A stretch of 64,000 bases of DNA from Conoideocrella luteorostrata (taxonomy: Eukaryota; Ascomycota; Sordariomycetes; Hypocreales; Clavicipitaceae). Location of the stretch: NCBI GenBank assembly GCA_032433595.1, contig JASWJB010000103.1:62001-126000 (forward strand), read 5' to 3'. Shown here piece after piece: positions 53,406 to 62,766 of this stretch. Numbering within the stretch: the stretch's first letter is position 1; each line of letters starts with the position of its first letter. The notes beneath the pieces were generated by a model. It saw only the letters and a list, made by a program, of their open reading frames with translations, had not been told where the DNA came from and ran no database searches. Both the position numbers and the translations under genes were made by a program.

Positions 53406-55657
53406 TCAAAAGCTTCTCGCTTTGTCGATATACTCCTGTGAAGGCGTCTCGTATTCATGCACAAAATACGTCTCGCAGTTACGTCCCAGCCACACCGTGA
53501 ACTTGCCAATTTCCTCTCTAAGGCGCGAGACTGATTGCTGGTCCATGTTGGTCTGCGCCAGGAGTTCGGGCAGAGACACTACGTTTTTTGGTTAGCTAAA
53601 AATTGGGGCTCGAACTTTCCTCCTTTCGGGGACAATGAGTAGGCGTACCAAGTAGACGAGCAAGGTGTTCTGCGCCATAAACGTCGCAGACGCTTTTATA
53701 CTCAGATTTCGGGCCCGCATTATCCCAGAGTTTGCGGTTATCCATGTGCTGGTGACGCTCAAAGCTGGGATTGCAATGTTAGCGCATAATCGTTGAAACC
53801 AGTGAGCCGTAAAAAGAGAGACCTACCGGTAAAGCAGTATTCTGCTGAGTGACTTTTCAAAATACTCCCGAAACCCGGTAATGACTTCCTCTAAAATATC
53901 CATACTGGCTGTGCCTTCTTCTCGGTGAGGTCGCTCAAATGCAAGATACTCTTCCAAGATTTTGGTGACCGGCTTGGGATGCGGGAGGGGCACGAGCTGA
54001 TTGTTCTTGGTAATGTTTTCCCAGTCGTCGACCAGCATGGCTTGAATGTGATCGGGTACCGGAAGGTTGATCATGGGTTTGCTGTGGAACGTATCTTCCT
54101 GCAAAACATGTGAGCCACATAATTCGAACCTCAAAGTTTAACAAGACGGAAATGAGAATGCGTAATGAACAACCACTTGGTTTGTTCCACCACGGTGCCC
54201 TGTAGGCTGTCATGGAATTAGACACACCAGTTGCTGCTGGCTCCGCAGGCGACTCATGTTGAGGTTGTATGGCACTTGGAACTCGCTTCTCATCGCCAGC
54301 GTTGCTTTGCACTTCGGCTAGTCTTTGCCTAGGCTGGTTCTGCTTCACAGAGAGCGTTTGCTTGCGTTGACCTGGGCGGTGTTGTTGTCGTTGCCGTGGC
54401 TGCTGACGGGGCACATTGCAACGCGTTTTAGATAGCGGTCGCCTGGTCTCCTCCCTCACGTATCGATGTCCTTTTGCGGGTAATTCCAAAAGATGGTCTG
54501 GGGCCAAGGGGAGGCGCGCGATACGGATTGCCCCGGGCCTCCTTTTGATGCCCAGAGTAGTTGGTGCCTCTTCAGCGCTTCCTCGCAGGTTGGACGTGGG
54601 GACCTGCTGGGGGGGTGCATATGCACATCGCTGGGGAGCAGCCCCGACTTGTTGCAGGGATTCGGAGACGACCATTATGAAGGACGGTGAGAAAAGAAAA
54701 GAAAAGGAGAATGGACTGCAAATGCCATAAAATGGTTTCAATAGCAATCACGATGCAAATGAAGACACCATTGTAAAAGAGACGCGCTGTTGATCAGCAG
54801 CGAGGGCAGGGCATAAAGTTGACGGTATTAAGCTTTCGAACGCATGCAGGCCCCAAAGCTTCGCCTTGTGAGCCATAACGAGCCAGGCAACCAAGACGGA
54901 GCATGCAAGTGACAACGGTCGGTGCTTGAGGCATACAGCGATAAAGTTTCCGGTACGGCGGCAGCGGTATACCAGCTGAGGCGCTAGACGCCAGTGATTT
55001 CAGTACCATCTGCGTTTGAAGAAGAATTCGCCGCAAGCGCGGATAAACCACTCGTACTCGAACGCCTTGGTTGATCCAGATAACGACGAGCGATGCGCAT
55101 CTTGCGCGGGTTGCCGATACAAACCCCAGTACCGAGCATATGAAACCTAACCACTTGGCTGCGTCCTGTGCAATGACCGTGCTCCAGCCCAAAAAATCCA
55201 AGAGAAAACAAAAAGGAAAAAAAAACACATGGTTGCACAAAATGTTTCTGCCTCTTACCTGCTCCAACTCCCAGTCTTTGCCTCCTCTCCTCCCCCCTCT
55301 ACCCCCTTGAGGAGCACCTGAACTCCGTTCCTCGCTGCCTCGGGCTGAGTCTCCTCCCTTGAGGTTCTTCTTGGGTTGTTTCGAGGTTTTCTGCATGCTG
55401 GTCTTTAGTTGGTTGTGAAGTTGAGCAGCCAGCTCCTTGTGCTCATCGTCAAAGGGCCTGATACGGTCTGTGAGGACCCAGTCGTCCCAAGTGTTCTTCC
55501 ACCCCTTGTAGTGCACCTTGTACCGGAAGCCGTCGCCGGGTTTCTCGCCCGGCTGAACGTCCATGATCTTGGCCTCATAGAGCATATCCATGTGGAAGCA
55601 GAGCACCTTCTCATCCTTGTTGAAGTGGGGCGCTTGCTGCTGGCGTGCGGGCGCCAT
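53406..55657 (-). CDS. EAF3: Chromodomain MRG protein Eaf3 (NuA4/Rpd3S)
   Basis: Reads H3K36 methylation in the NuA4 acetyltransferase and Rpd3S deacetylase complexes. Exons 55259-55657, 53827-54098, 53649-53764 and 53406-53578, giving 319 aa. The chromo barrel is encoded by exon 1 (FNKDEKVLCFHMDMLYEAKI, VHYKGWKNTWDDWV, IRPFDDE) and followed by a Gly/Arg-rich linker ending DWELEQ. The MRG domain starts in exon 2 (EDTFHSKPMINLPVPDHIQAML-VDDWENITKN), and runs through ILLYRFERHQ, YGAEHLARLLVSLPELLAQTNMDQQS to HEYETPSQEYIDKARSF. The first intron (54099-55258) is 1,160 bp, about ten times the local norm; DWELEQ|EDTFH is the family's continuous sequence, so no exon is missing. The intron contains an open frame discussed separately. 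Confidence 0.93.
54460..54675 (-). other. Possible alternative first exon inside the EAF3 intron
   Basis: An ATG at 54675 in good context (A at -3, G at +4), preceded by a pyrimidine-rich tract (coding-strand, about 54680-54712), opens a frame of 246 codons (to 53935). At 54459 a donor GTGAGG falls in phase 0; splicing to the EAF3 exon-2 acceptor would give 72 new residues joined in frame to EDTFHSKP and a 259-aa MRG-only protein. The 72 residues (SLQQVGAAPQRCAYAPPQQ ... LPAKGHRY) match no family I know. Purely a sequence-based hypothesis. Confidence 0.25.
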
Positions 55658-56285
55658 GATGGGTGATTTGCGATGTGATGTTGACGGCTCTCTGGTGGAG
55701 ATGCAGGAAGCAGCAAACAGTGATGCAGCCGGCCGCGGTGGTCGTCGTATTGCGTCGTCGAGCTAGACGAATAAAAGGAGAGTGGCGAAGATGCGAGGTT
55801 TTGGGAGCGCTCACAGCTGTTCCAGGCGGGAATTAGCGCTGTGATGAAAACCAGTTGGGCGGGTGAGCGATGAACAAATGAATAATGTTAAGATGTTTCT
55901 CACCATTGGAGAGCCGCGTTAATTGCCTGCATACAAAAGCGCGACGCGATTTCTTATTTTTTTTTGGGCTGTCGGTCGGTGCAAGGTTCATGACGCAGCT
56001 TGTCATTGGTCAAAGTGGGCATGCCAACCATATCATTTTGCCAGGGTAGGTCGAAGCACCATGATATTTTAGACAATTCTGAAGTCGATCGCATAAAGAC
56101 GAAACTATATTTCTGATCATATCATAGTCTAGGATATAGGCACTGTATAGTGCTCCGTATTGTAAATGAACCTATAAATGCGCATCAACGGAAGGCGTGT
56201 GGGTTGGATTTGTCTTGCACGCAGCTCTGCCACGCACGCAATATGGACATGGCTTCAATTCAGAGACAGCCCCCCTTTCGGCGGC
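55658..56285. other. Intergenic region upstream of EAF3
   Basis: About 630 bp with the EAF3 promoter. A T-rich run at 55955-55965. No gene is recognised until the lys2-like fragment. Confidence 0.5.
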
Positions 56286-56755
56286 ATCAAGACGTGCCAC
56301 GTAACTGGGCATCCCAGGCTTCGCATGAGCGAGTATCTGCCCCTTCTCGAATACTATGGCTACAAGGTATATGAGGTGGTCTACGATGACTGGAAGGAGG
56401 AGCTGGAGAATTATGTTTCGGCTGGTGGTCGCAAGAAGGATTTGGAGCAGCATGCCCTGTTGCCCCTGTATCACGTCTACGTGAATGATCTCCAGGCCAA
56501 CACGAACTCTCCTGAGCTGGATGACCACAATGTATTTAATATTCTGAAGGATGACGCCGAGAACTGACCGGCATCGATGAGAGTGTTGGATATGGTGTGG
56601 GACGAGACGATGTCGGTAGATATTTGAGATATCTCGCCGACATTGGATTCGAGGGTTGGCCAACCGGCAAGGGGCGCGCATCGCTGGAACTTCCTCTGAC
56701 CAGGGAGCAGCTCAATGCGGTCGGGGCCGTTGGAGGACTTGGTGGTGCCAAGTAA
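56286..56755 (+). pseudogene. C-terminal fragment of an alpha-aminoadipate reductase (Lys2-like)
   Basis: A coding-like stretch starting at ICHVTGHP-equivalent IKTCHVTGHPRLRMSEYL matches the extreme C-terminus (thioester-reductase domain) of Lys2-type reductases: YGYKVYEVVYDDWKEELENYV, DLEQHALLPLYH, PELDDHN, then, in a shifted frame, VGYGVGRDDVGRYLRYLADIGF and WPTGKGR. The full enzyme has about 1,400 residues; only about 155 remain, and no adenylation, carrier or NADP-binding part is nearby. A TGA at 56565-56567 interrupts the frame where one base appears lost after GAGAAC; downstream the second frame runs to TAA at 56753-56755. Apart from this lesion the coding quality is good, which suggests recent duplication or decay. 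A host functional lys2 must exist elsewhere; that is inference. Confidence 0.75.
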
Positions 56756-57198
56756 GTGATTTCAGACGATGGTATACATTATAGAAAAGGGTGGATTGAT
56801 ATCGGGCCGTTCATATTGTGTCCGTTTCACGAACGGAGAGGAGGAGAAAAGAATGGCGGAGGGAGGGGTGAGCGTGTTGTTTCAAAAGTAATTAATTCTA
56901 GATAAACTCAATCGTTCTTTATAGAAACCAAATGGACATAATCTGCACTCCATTCATTATATCACCGCTTCGTTATCATATATCTCGTCGCGGTTCCGTC
57001 CCTACCTCGGGAGCAACTCACGACTTATACACCACGCACGACCACCCATCCACCTGCCCCACCACTGCCCATTCGTGGTCATCCGTCATAGCATCATCAA
57101 CAACGCATGTCCACAGCTTCCATCAGTTCCATTTCCAGCTCGCGTTCTCGTTCCCGTTCAACTTCCACTCATCCCATCCCCATCCCCCCCTCTTACTA
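56756..57198. other. Intergenic region upstream of NKP2
   Basis: About 440 bp, CT-rich from 57050 to 57195, typical of a fungal promoter and leader. No gene is recognised. Confidence 0.5.
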
Positions 57199-57881
57199 AT
57201 GGCGCCCTCCGAGTCCTCCATCCTACAACACTACCTCCTACTCCCCTCGCCACTCACATCCATCACCACGCTCGAGCAATTCCGCACGCTCTTCCCCCGT
57301 CAATGGCACTCGCACCCCCAGATGCCCCGACTGTTTCGCGACCTCCAAGCCCAGCGCAACCTCGTCGTCGACACCGTGACCGAGAACATCGCCCTCGAGG
57401 CCCGCAGGGGGCAAGTCATGCGGCGAGAGGTCCTCAAGGCGCGACTGGAGGGCGAGACGGAGGACTTCGATGCCGAGGTAGAGATTGAACGAGCTGTACG
57501 TCCCCCCCCTCCCTCCGGTTTCCCTCCCCTTCCCCCCACACAGCCTTGTTTTACTTGATCATGGATGGCCCTGGCAAGAAGAACAAAATGCTAATTTTCA
57601 TGTGAATGAAAAAGCTCTTTGGAAATAAGTCCAGTGCGAAAAGCGCCAAACACAGCCTCCGTTCTATTCTGCCCGAACTCGAAGGCGCTGCACAGGCTAT
57701 GGAAGACGAGATCCAGAAACTCCAAGACGAGGAGGAACAACTCATTGCGTCCATTTCCCAGACGGTCGACAACCTTGGCGGCCTACGTTACGGCGAGCTG
57801 GCTAATCCGCAGCTGAGAGACCAGTGCTTAGACAGCCTTACATCACTGCAAGATGCTTGCGCGAACAAAACAAAAACCTGA
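57199..57881 (+). CDS. NKP2: Inner-kinetochore protein Nkp2/Cnl2
   Basis: Accessory subunit of the constitutive centromere-associated network; in yeast it pairs with Nkp1 next to the COMA complex. Exons 57199-57495 and 57615-57881, intron 57496-57614 (119 bp, C-rich), 187 aa. The family's N-terminal helix is SESSILQHYLLLPSPLTSITTLEQFRTLFPRQW, then PQMPRLFRDLQAQRNLVVDTV and the EVEIERALFG join across the intron. The second exon is mostly coiled coil (LPELEGAAQAMEDEIQKLQDEEEQL). An upstream frame extending to 56932 is leader-like, so the ATG at 57199 is preferred. Confidence 0.9.
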
Positions 57882-58186
57882 GAGTGAATATCACATCATT
57901 AAATTGGGAGTTTACTTGAGGCCGAAACAACAGTAAGTGGCCCGATTCATATTCCAAAAAAAAAAAAAGCATATTTGTCACCCGCCCGTTTTGAAAGGAT
58001 ATCCTGTATCATGCCCATGCCCATCCCATGCCCATGACCGTTAGCAAGAGTTTGTCTTTTTCACCCCCAAGCCACCTTGCCAATCCTAACCATATAGCCC
58101 TGACACATCTCTGCAGTTGATGATGAAAATTAAAAAGTATGTCTTGTATATGCCCGCGCGATCCGTCAGTCGTCGACTTGCAGCAT
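57882..58186. other. Short convergent 3' region
   Basis: About 305 bp between two converging genes, with an A13 run at about 57957-57969. Nothing else seen. Confidence 0.5.
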
Positions 58187-59072
58187 CTACTGAGCTCGTC
58201 GCTGACCAGCGGCGGCAGCAGGGCCTCCAGGCGCGCCAGCACCAGGTCTGGGAGGCTGCATACGGTTGGACATCATGCTTCGGCTGGCAAAGGAGACAAT
58301 CAACATGAAGAGCCAGTTAGGGACGAGCCCGAATGCCCACATAAGGTAGCCGTATGGGACCGAGAGACCGAGCTCAGTAGCCTTGCCGTTGAAAGGGTGG
58401 AACCACGAGTCGAGGAGGACGAAGCCAGCCTTGTCCTTAGACTCGGCCGTCTTGAGCTGAACAAGCTCCTCGGAAGTGGTAGTTGTAAGGTTGAGTCTCC
58501 TCTTGTAGATATCAACGGGAGCGGGAGGAGGAAGCATGTTGAAGGACCAAATGCTACCAGCACCAGCTGACCAGGAATTGCACAGGATGGGCTGGTCGTC
58601 GCAGTTGACAATGCCCATGAGGGGAGAGCCGGGGAGCAGAGCAAACTTGGCAGCAGTCTCGTTGAAAGCCTTCTCAACTTTGCCGCAATGGCCTTTATGG
58701 AACAGCCGTATGTTAGTCCATATTCAATTGATCATCGTCCGTGGCAGGACGTGACTGCGGAGCCAACTTACCGAAGCATGTCTTGTTGCGACCAGAAATC
58801 AACACCCACCATTCCGTAGGAACAGTAGCACCGGGTGCAACAGGCTCGTAAAGAGTCTCCTTCCAGTTCTCCAGAGTCAAGGTAGAAAGCTTCATGGAGC
58901 CCAGCTTAGCCTCGAGAGCAGCGACGGGATCGTATTTGCCCGGGTTGGGAATATAAGAGCCGAACTTGTCCATGAACGTCTGGAACTGGGCCTTGTACTG
59001 ACCCAAAGGGTCCTCCTGGGCAGAGGCCAGCAGCGGCAGAGCCGCGACAATGGCAGAAGTAGAGAAACGCAT
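58187..59072 (-). CDS. Thioredoxin-like single-pass membrane protein of the secretory pathway
   Basis: Conserved fungal protein of unknown exact role. Exons 58772-59072 and 58187-58692, intron 58693-58771 (79 bp), 268 aa. It has a cleavable signal peptide (MRFSTSAIVAALPLLASAQ), a thioredoxin-fold-like centre with WWVLISGRNKTCFGHCGKVEKAF, where a Cys-x3-Cys pair stands at the position of the redox motif, and GIVNCDDQPILCNSW. One transmembrane helix (YLMWAFGLVPNWLFMLIVSF) lies near the C-terminus, with a Pro/Gly-rich cytosolic tail. Hence the topology is luminal N-terminus, ER or later. The fold call is based on pattern only. The gene lies between NKP2 and CENP-Q in the opposite orientation. 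Confidence 0.75.
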
Positions 59073-60124
59073 TTTGCTCTCGTTGATTCTGTTGCGTGTT
59101 GCGCGAAAGATCGAGACCCTGTGACGTACGTAGCTTGGTCGCGGGAACCGGAGAAACACGGACTAATGCGCGCGACTCTTAGCAACAGTCTAGTTTATTT
59201 GGCGGTTGCACAAGGGCTGAACGGGTGTTAGGGGTAGAGAGAGAGAATATAATTACCAGGAGCTGACGAAGCAGATGAGGCCACGAAGGATGCAAGAATC
59301 AGGGAGATGAGCCGAAATGAGATGAGCGTGGGAAACGGAGTCGGCTAGACACTACGGCTGTCCGGAGGCTCAGGGAGAACCTTTGGGGTCCAGTACTTGT
59401 GCATTGTCACTACGGAGTAGCTGGGAATGGGGGACGGGATGGGGGATGGAGCTGTGTGGAAGCGGAAAGCACTGGGCCTTCAGAGCTCCTGCCTGGCAAC
59501 AAACAAACATTGTAACTATGTAGTACTCCGTACTCCGCACAATCATGCGGAGTACCAGCCAGCGCATATGGTTGGTCCGAAGCTGCACATGTCCTGTTGG
59601 CAATCTCTCCAGCCCCAGTGGTTGGTCGACCCGCCGTGGGCCTGGAGCTGCTGCCACCAACACTTCACTTCCAGCCTCTGTGCTTGCCTCTTTGCTCTCC
59701 GATGGACCAACAGGCCCGCGCGACACTAAAGCCAAGCCAGCCGGCAGCGTGCTTGGGGGCCCAAGGCTGCTGCTGTCTGTCACGGCGCAGGACAAGCTTC
59801 AAACTCGGTCGCCCAAGCTGGCGCTTATCAGTAGCCCGATAACGATCTTGAATCGCATTCTTAGCTTCATCTGCAATCATTGACATGCTGCTGATCAGTT
59901 TTATTCCCCATCAGCACATTCATCAGTAGTAGTCTTTGCAATTCCATTTCCTCGCTATAAAACCCACCATCTTCTCTTCTCTGTCACTGGCCAATACATT
60001 GTGTGCCCCCCACTACTGAAAGGCAAACGCGGTCAAACCGTCCGACGCGTCCCAACTTCCTGGGCAGCAACGAGGCGAGTCCCACGCCGCTGCTCAGAAT
60101 CCACCATTTCGTAACAGCAACACC
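59073..60124. other. Divergent intergenic region
   Basis: About 1 kb between the thioredoxin-like and CENP-Q genes. TACGGAGTA at 59411-59419 and TACTCCGTA at 59524-59532, the latter followed by two near-copies. The 100 bp before the CENP-Q start are a plausible leader. No gene is recognised. Confidence 0.5.
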
Positions 60125-61454
60125 ATGCAGGCCGACAAGCGCCCACGACCTAGAAAAGGCGATGGTTCAAATGTACCCGGTGCAGCTAAAAAGCGGAAAA
60201 GCGGCGGCAGCGGTCGACCCTCCATGCGCAGCACTGATGGACAATCAGGAAAGCGGAAGCAGTCCTCATTAAGAGAGAGCTGGGGCGCGTCAGCAAGACG
60301 AGATGGGCGAAATGCCCATGACGACGAAGACCAAGACGACGAGCACGAGGCTGGACGGCCCAGAAAGCCTGGACGAGCCGCAGATGCCTCGGGGCGAAGC
60401 GCTCAGGGCGGAGGTGGTATCATCGGACGGAGAGGAGTACCGCAGCCAAACCAGCCAGGCTCATTCGGCCAAGACAGACGACGCATAAGCCAAGTCCGTC
60501 AGCAAGAAGATCAAGAATCATCAGAGAGAGCTTCCTCCGGACCACCTTCACCGCCCAAGCCTTACGTTCACGTAGCACCGCATACCCGCCGCGTGCGCCA
60601 ATCCGCCATAGAGTCAAAATGGTCTCCCCTCGCCAACGCCTCCGCAACCGCTGTATCAACAACTCTCCAACTCGCCCAGCGTCCCATCCTCCAACGCCTC
60701 TCCGACTCCCAACTACGCCGCACACATACATCCTCCGCGCTCCACCTGATAACTCACCGTATATCTCGCAAGATATCCCGTGGCCTGCCCTTCCCGCCGG
60801 CTTCCATGCCCGCGAATGTTGGTCGAGCACCCTTGCAGAGCGATGGTGGACGCGAAGTCGAACTGAACTTTGAGGCCGTGCTTGACGGGAAACTCAATCT
60901 CGAGAGACAATTGGAGCCAGCCCTCGACGGGTTGGAAGTCCTGCAACGCGAAAAGGAGACGTTGGAGGAGGAGCTGGAACAGGATTACGAAACGTTGCGG
61001 AATTTAGAGGCTGGAGCTAGAGCACAAGCTAGGGAGCAGAGGAGTCTACTCAAGAAGGCGCATGTTCTTACACCCGCGCCGCCCAAATTAGAGGGCGAGG
61101 CGGCCAAGGACGAGCAGAAGAATGAAGATGGATTCCATTTTGCCCGAGATGGGGAAACAGCTCTGGGTAGTGCATTCACGGTAAGATACATACCACTGCG
61201 AGGTTGTCGAAAATCTGGCGTTCCCAAGCTAATCCTGTTGGTCTGTTCTTTCTGGGCAGGACATCAACAACCATGACGACAATGACATTCAGCCCCTTGT
61301 CGTCCAATTAGGCGACCATGTTGATAATATACGCGCCAATCTGGAACAAACGGATAAGATCATGCCTCAGTTGGCGAGGAGTCGAGCTGCGTTGAGGGCC
61401 GTATTATTGAGACATTTAGATTTAAGGCGGTATGAAGAAGCCGTACTGGGATAA
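60125..61454 (+). CDS. fta7: Inner-kinetochore protein CENP-Q (Fta7)
   Basis: Subunit of the CENP-OPQUR/COMA group of the constitutive centromere network. Exons 60125-61180 and 61260-61454, intron 61181-61259 (79 bp), 416 aa. The N-terminal ~210 residues are basic and disordered (KKRKSGGSGRPS, RPRKPGRA), as known for CENP-Q. A coiled coil follows (LNLERQLEPALDGLEVLQREKETLEEELEQDYETL), and exon 2 gives the conserved end QPLVVQLGDHVDNIRANLEQTDKIMPQLARSRAALRAVLLRHLDLRRYEEAVLG. The intron join SAFT|DIN is in frame. It is 2.2 kb from NKP2. Confidence 0.88.
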
Positions 61455-62029
61455 AGATGACCTCGACGATGGGATACTGGTACATGTTTTTGGGTAAAGG
61501 CGCTCGATGAATGATGAATGATGACAATCTGGAAAAAATTTTAGAGTTGGATATATGCTCTGGGCGTGCGGAGGAATCCTGCTCCTCCGGAGACCCTTTT
61601 TTGTATTATTATTTTGTATATATAGGGGGGAGGGGGGGCATTACTTGAGTTTTCAGTCTTTGTTAACCACGAATTTACGAATCAATGCCGTTCACGGCGC
61701 TGAACGGGCATTCATGACCTCGAGTCCAGCCTGCCTCGAGAGTCGACTGTGCTTCCAGCTTTGCTTTTGGAAACAACGCTGTCAAGACTTTGTTCGCTGA
61801 TGGCGTGATGTGATTGTGCTATTCACAGTGCACCAATAGTAGATTATGCATACTATTTCATCATTCAGTCACAGTACAGGAGCTGACATGAGCATTACCA
61901 TCTCTAGACACGTAATGATTTTATTTTTGATTCCATCTCTGGAAGTTCATCATAGCTAACTAGGCAGCAATTTTGTTTTTGTTTTTCATCAGAGAAGTCT
62001 AGACACCGGTTTTACAAATAGCGAGCTGT
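61455..62029. other. Convergent 3' intergenic region
   Basis: About 575 bp between CENP-Q and cyclophilin genes that converge. A G-rich run at 61625-61638. Nothing else seen. Confidence 0.5.
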
Positions 62030-62766
62030 TTACAGCACACCACTCTTGTCAATGGTGATCTTTTGCTTAGTCTTGCCGCTCTGGCTGCCTTGAGCCTCAA
62101 TCTTCTTGACAATTTCCAAACCATCAACGACTTCGCCAAAGACGACGTGCTTGCCGTCGAGCCAAGCAGTCGTGACAGTGGTGATGAAGAACTGGGACCC
62201 GTTGCTGTGGCAGGGTGAGACATGTTAGTATAGAGCATCACATTGAATTGGGAGGTGTTTTTTTTGGTCGACATACGTGTTGGGACCGGCGTTAGCCATG
62301 GACAGCAGACCAGGCTTGGTGTGCTTGAGCTGGAAGTTCTCGTCAGCGAACTTCTCGCCATAAATGGACTTGCCACCAGTGCCCTACAAAAATTGGTTAA
62401 TAAAGCGCAGTTCTCCCATAAACCGGGTTTGTTACCCGGAGCCAAGCTCGTAGCTAGCTCAGCCATCCGAAATAGAAACTTACGTTGTGGTTGGTGAAGT
62501 CACCGCCCTGAAGCATGAACTGGGGAATGACACGGTGGAAAGAAGAGCCAGCATAGCCGTAGCCCTTCTCGCCAGTAGCAAGGGCGCGGAAGTTCGCGGC
62601 GGTCTTGGGGACTACATCATCATAGAGCTTGAAGGTGATGCGGCCAAGGTGTCCATCTACCAAAGAAACGTTAGCTCTCGTGCAATTAGCTGGTATGTAG
62701 AAATCGAACCAAAACCAGGGTAAACGTACCGGAGCCGGCGGAGACGTCAAAGTAAACGTTGGACAT
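62030..62766 (-). CDS. CYP1: Peptidyl-prolyl cis-trans isomerase, cyclophilin A type
   Basis: Cytosolic proline isomerase and cyclosporin target. Exons 62730-62766, 62484-62656, 62277-62383 and 62030-62204 give 163 aa. The core motifs [28 protein letters not shown] and [12 protein letters not shown] are complete, with the catalytic Arg of FHR, the Trp of TAWLDGKH (cyclosporin binding) and His. The three introns are 73, 100 and 72 bp. N-terminus [21 protein letters not shown]. No targeting signal, so cytosolic. Confidence 0.97.

Noticed and set aside
56172..56681. 169-codon minus-strand frame over the lys2 fragment
   Set aside because: It is antisense to the recognisable Lys2-like coding sequence and has no family content.
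56932..57198. N-terminal extension of NKP2
   Set aside because: The stretch is CT-rich leader; the family begins at the ATG at 57199.
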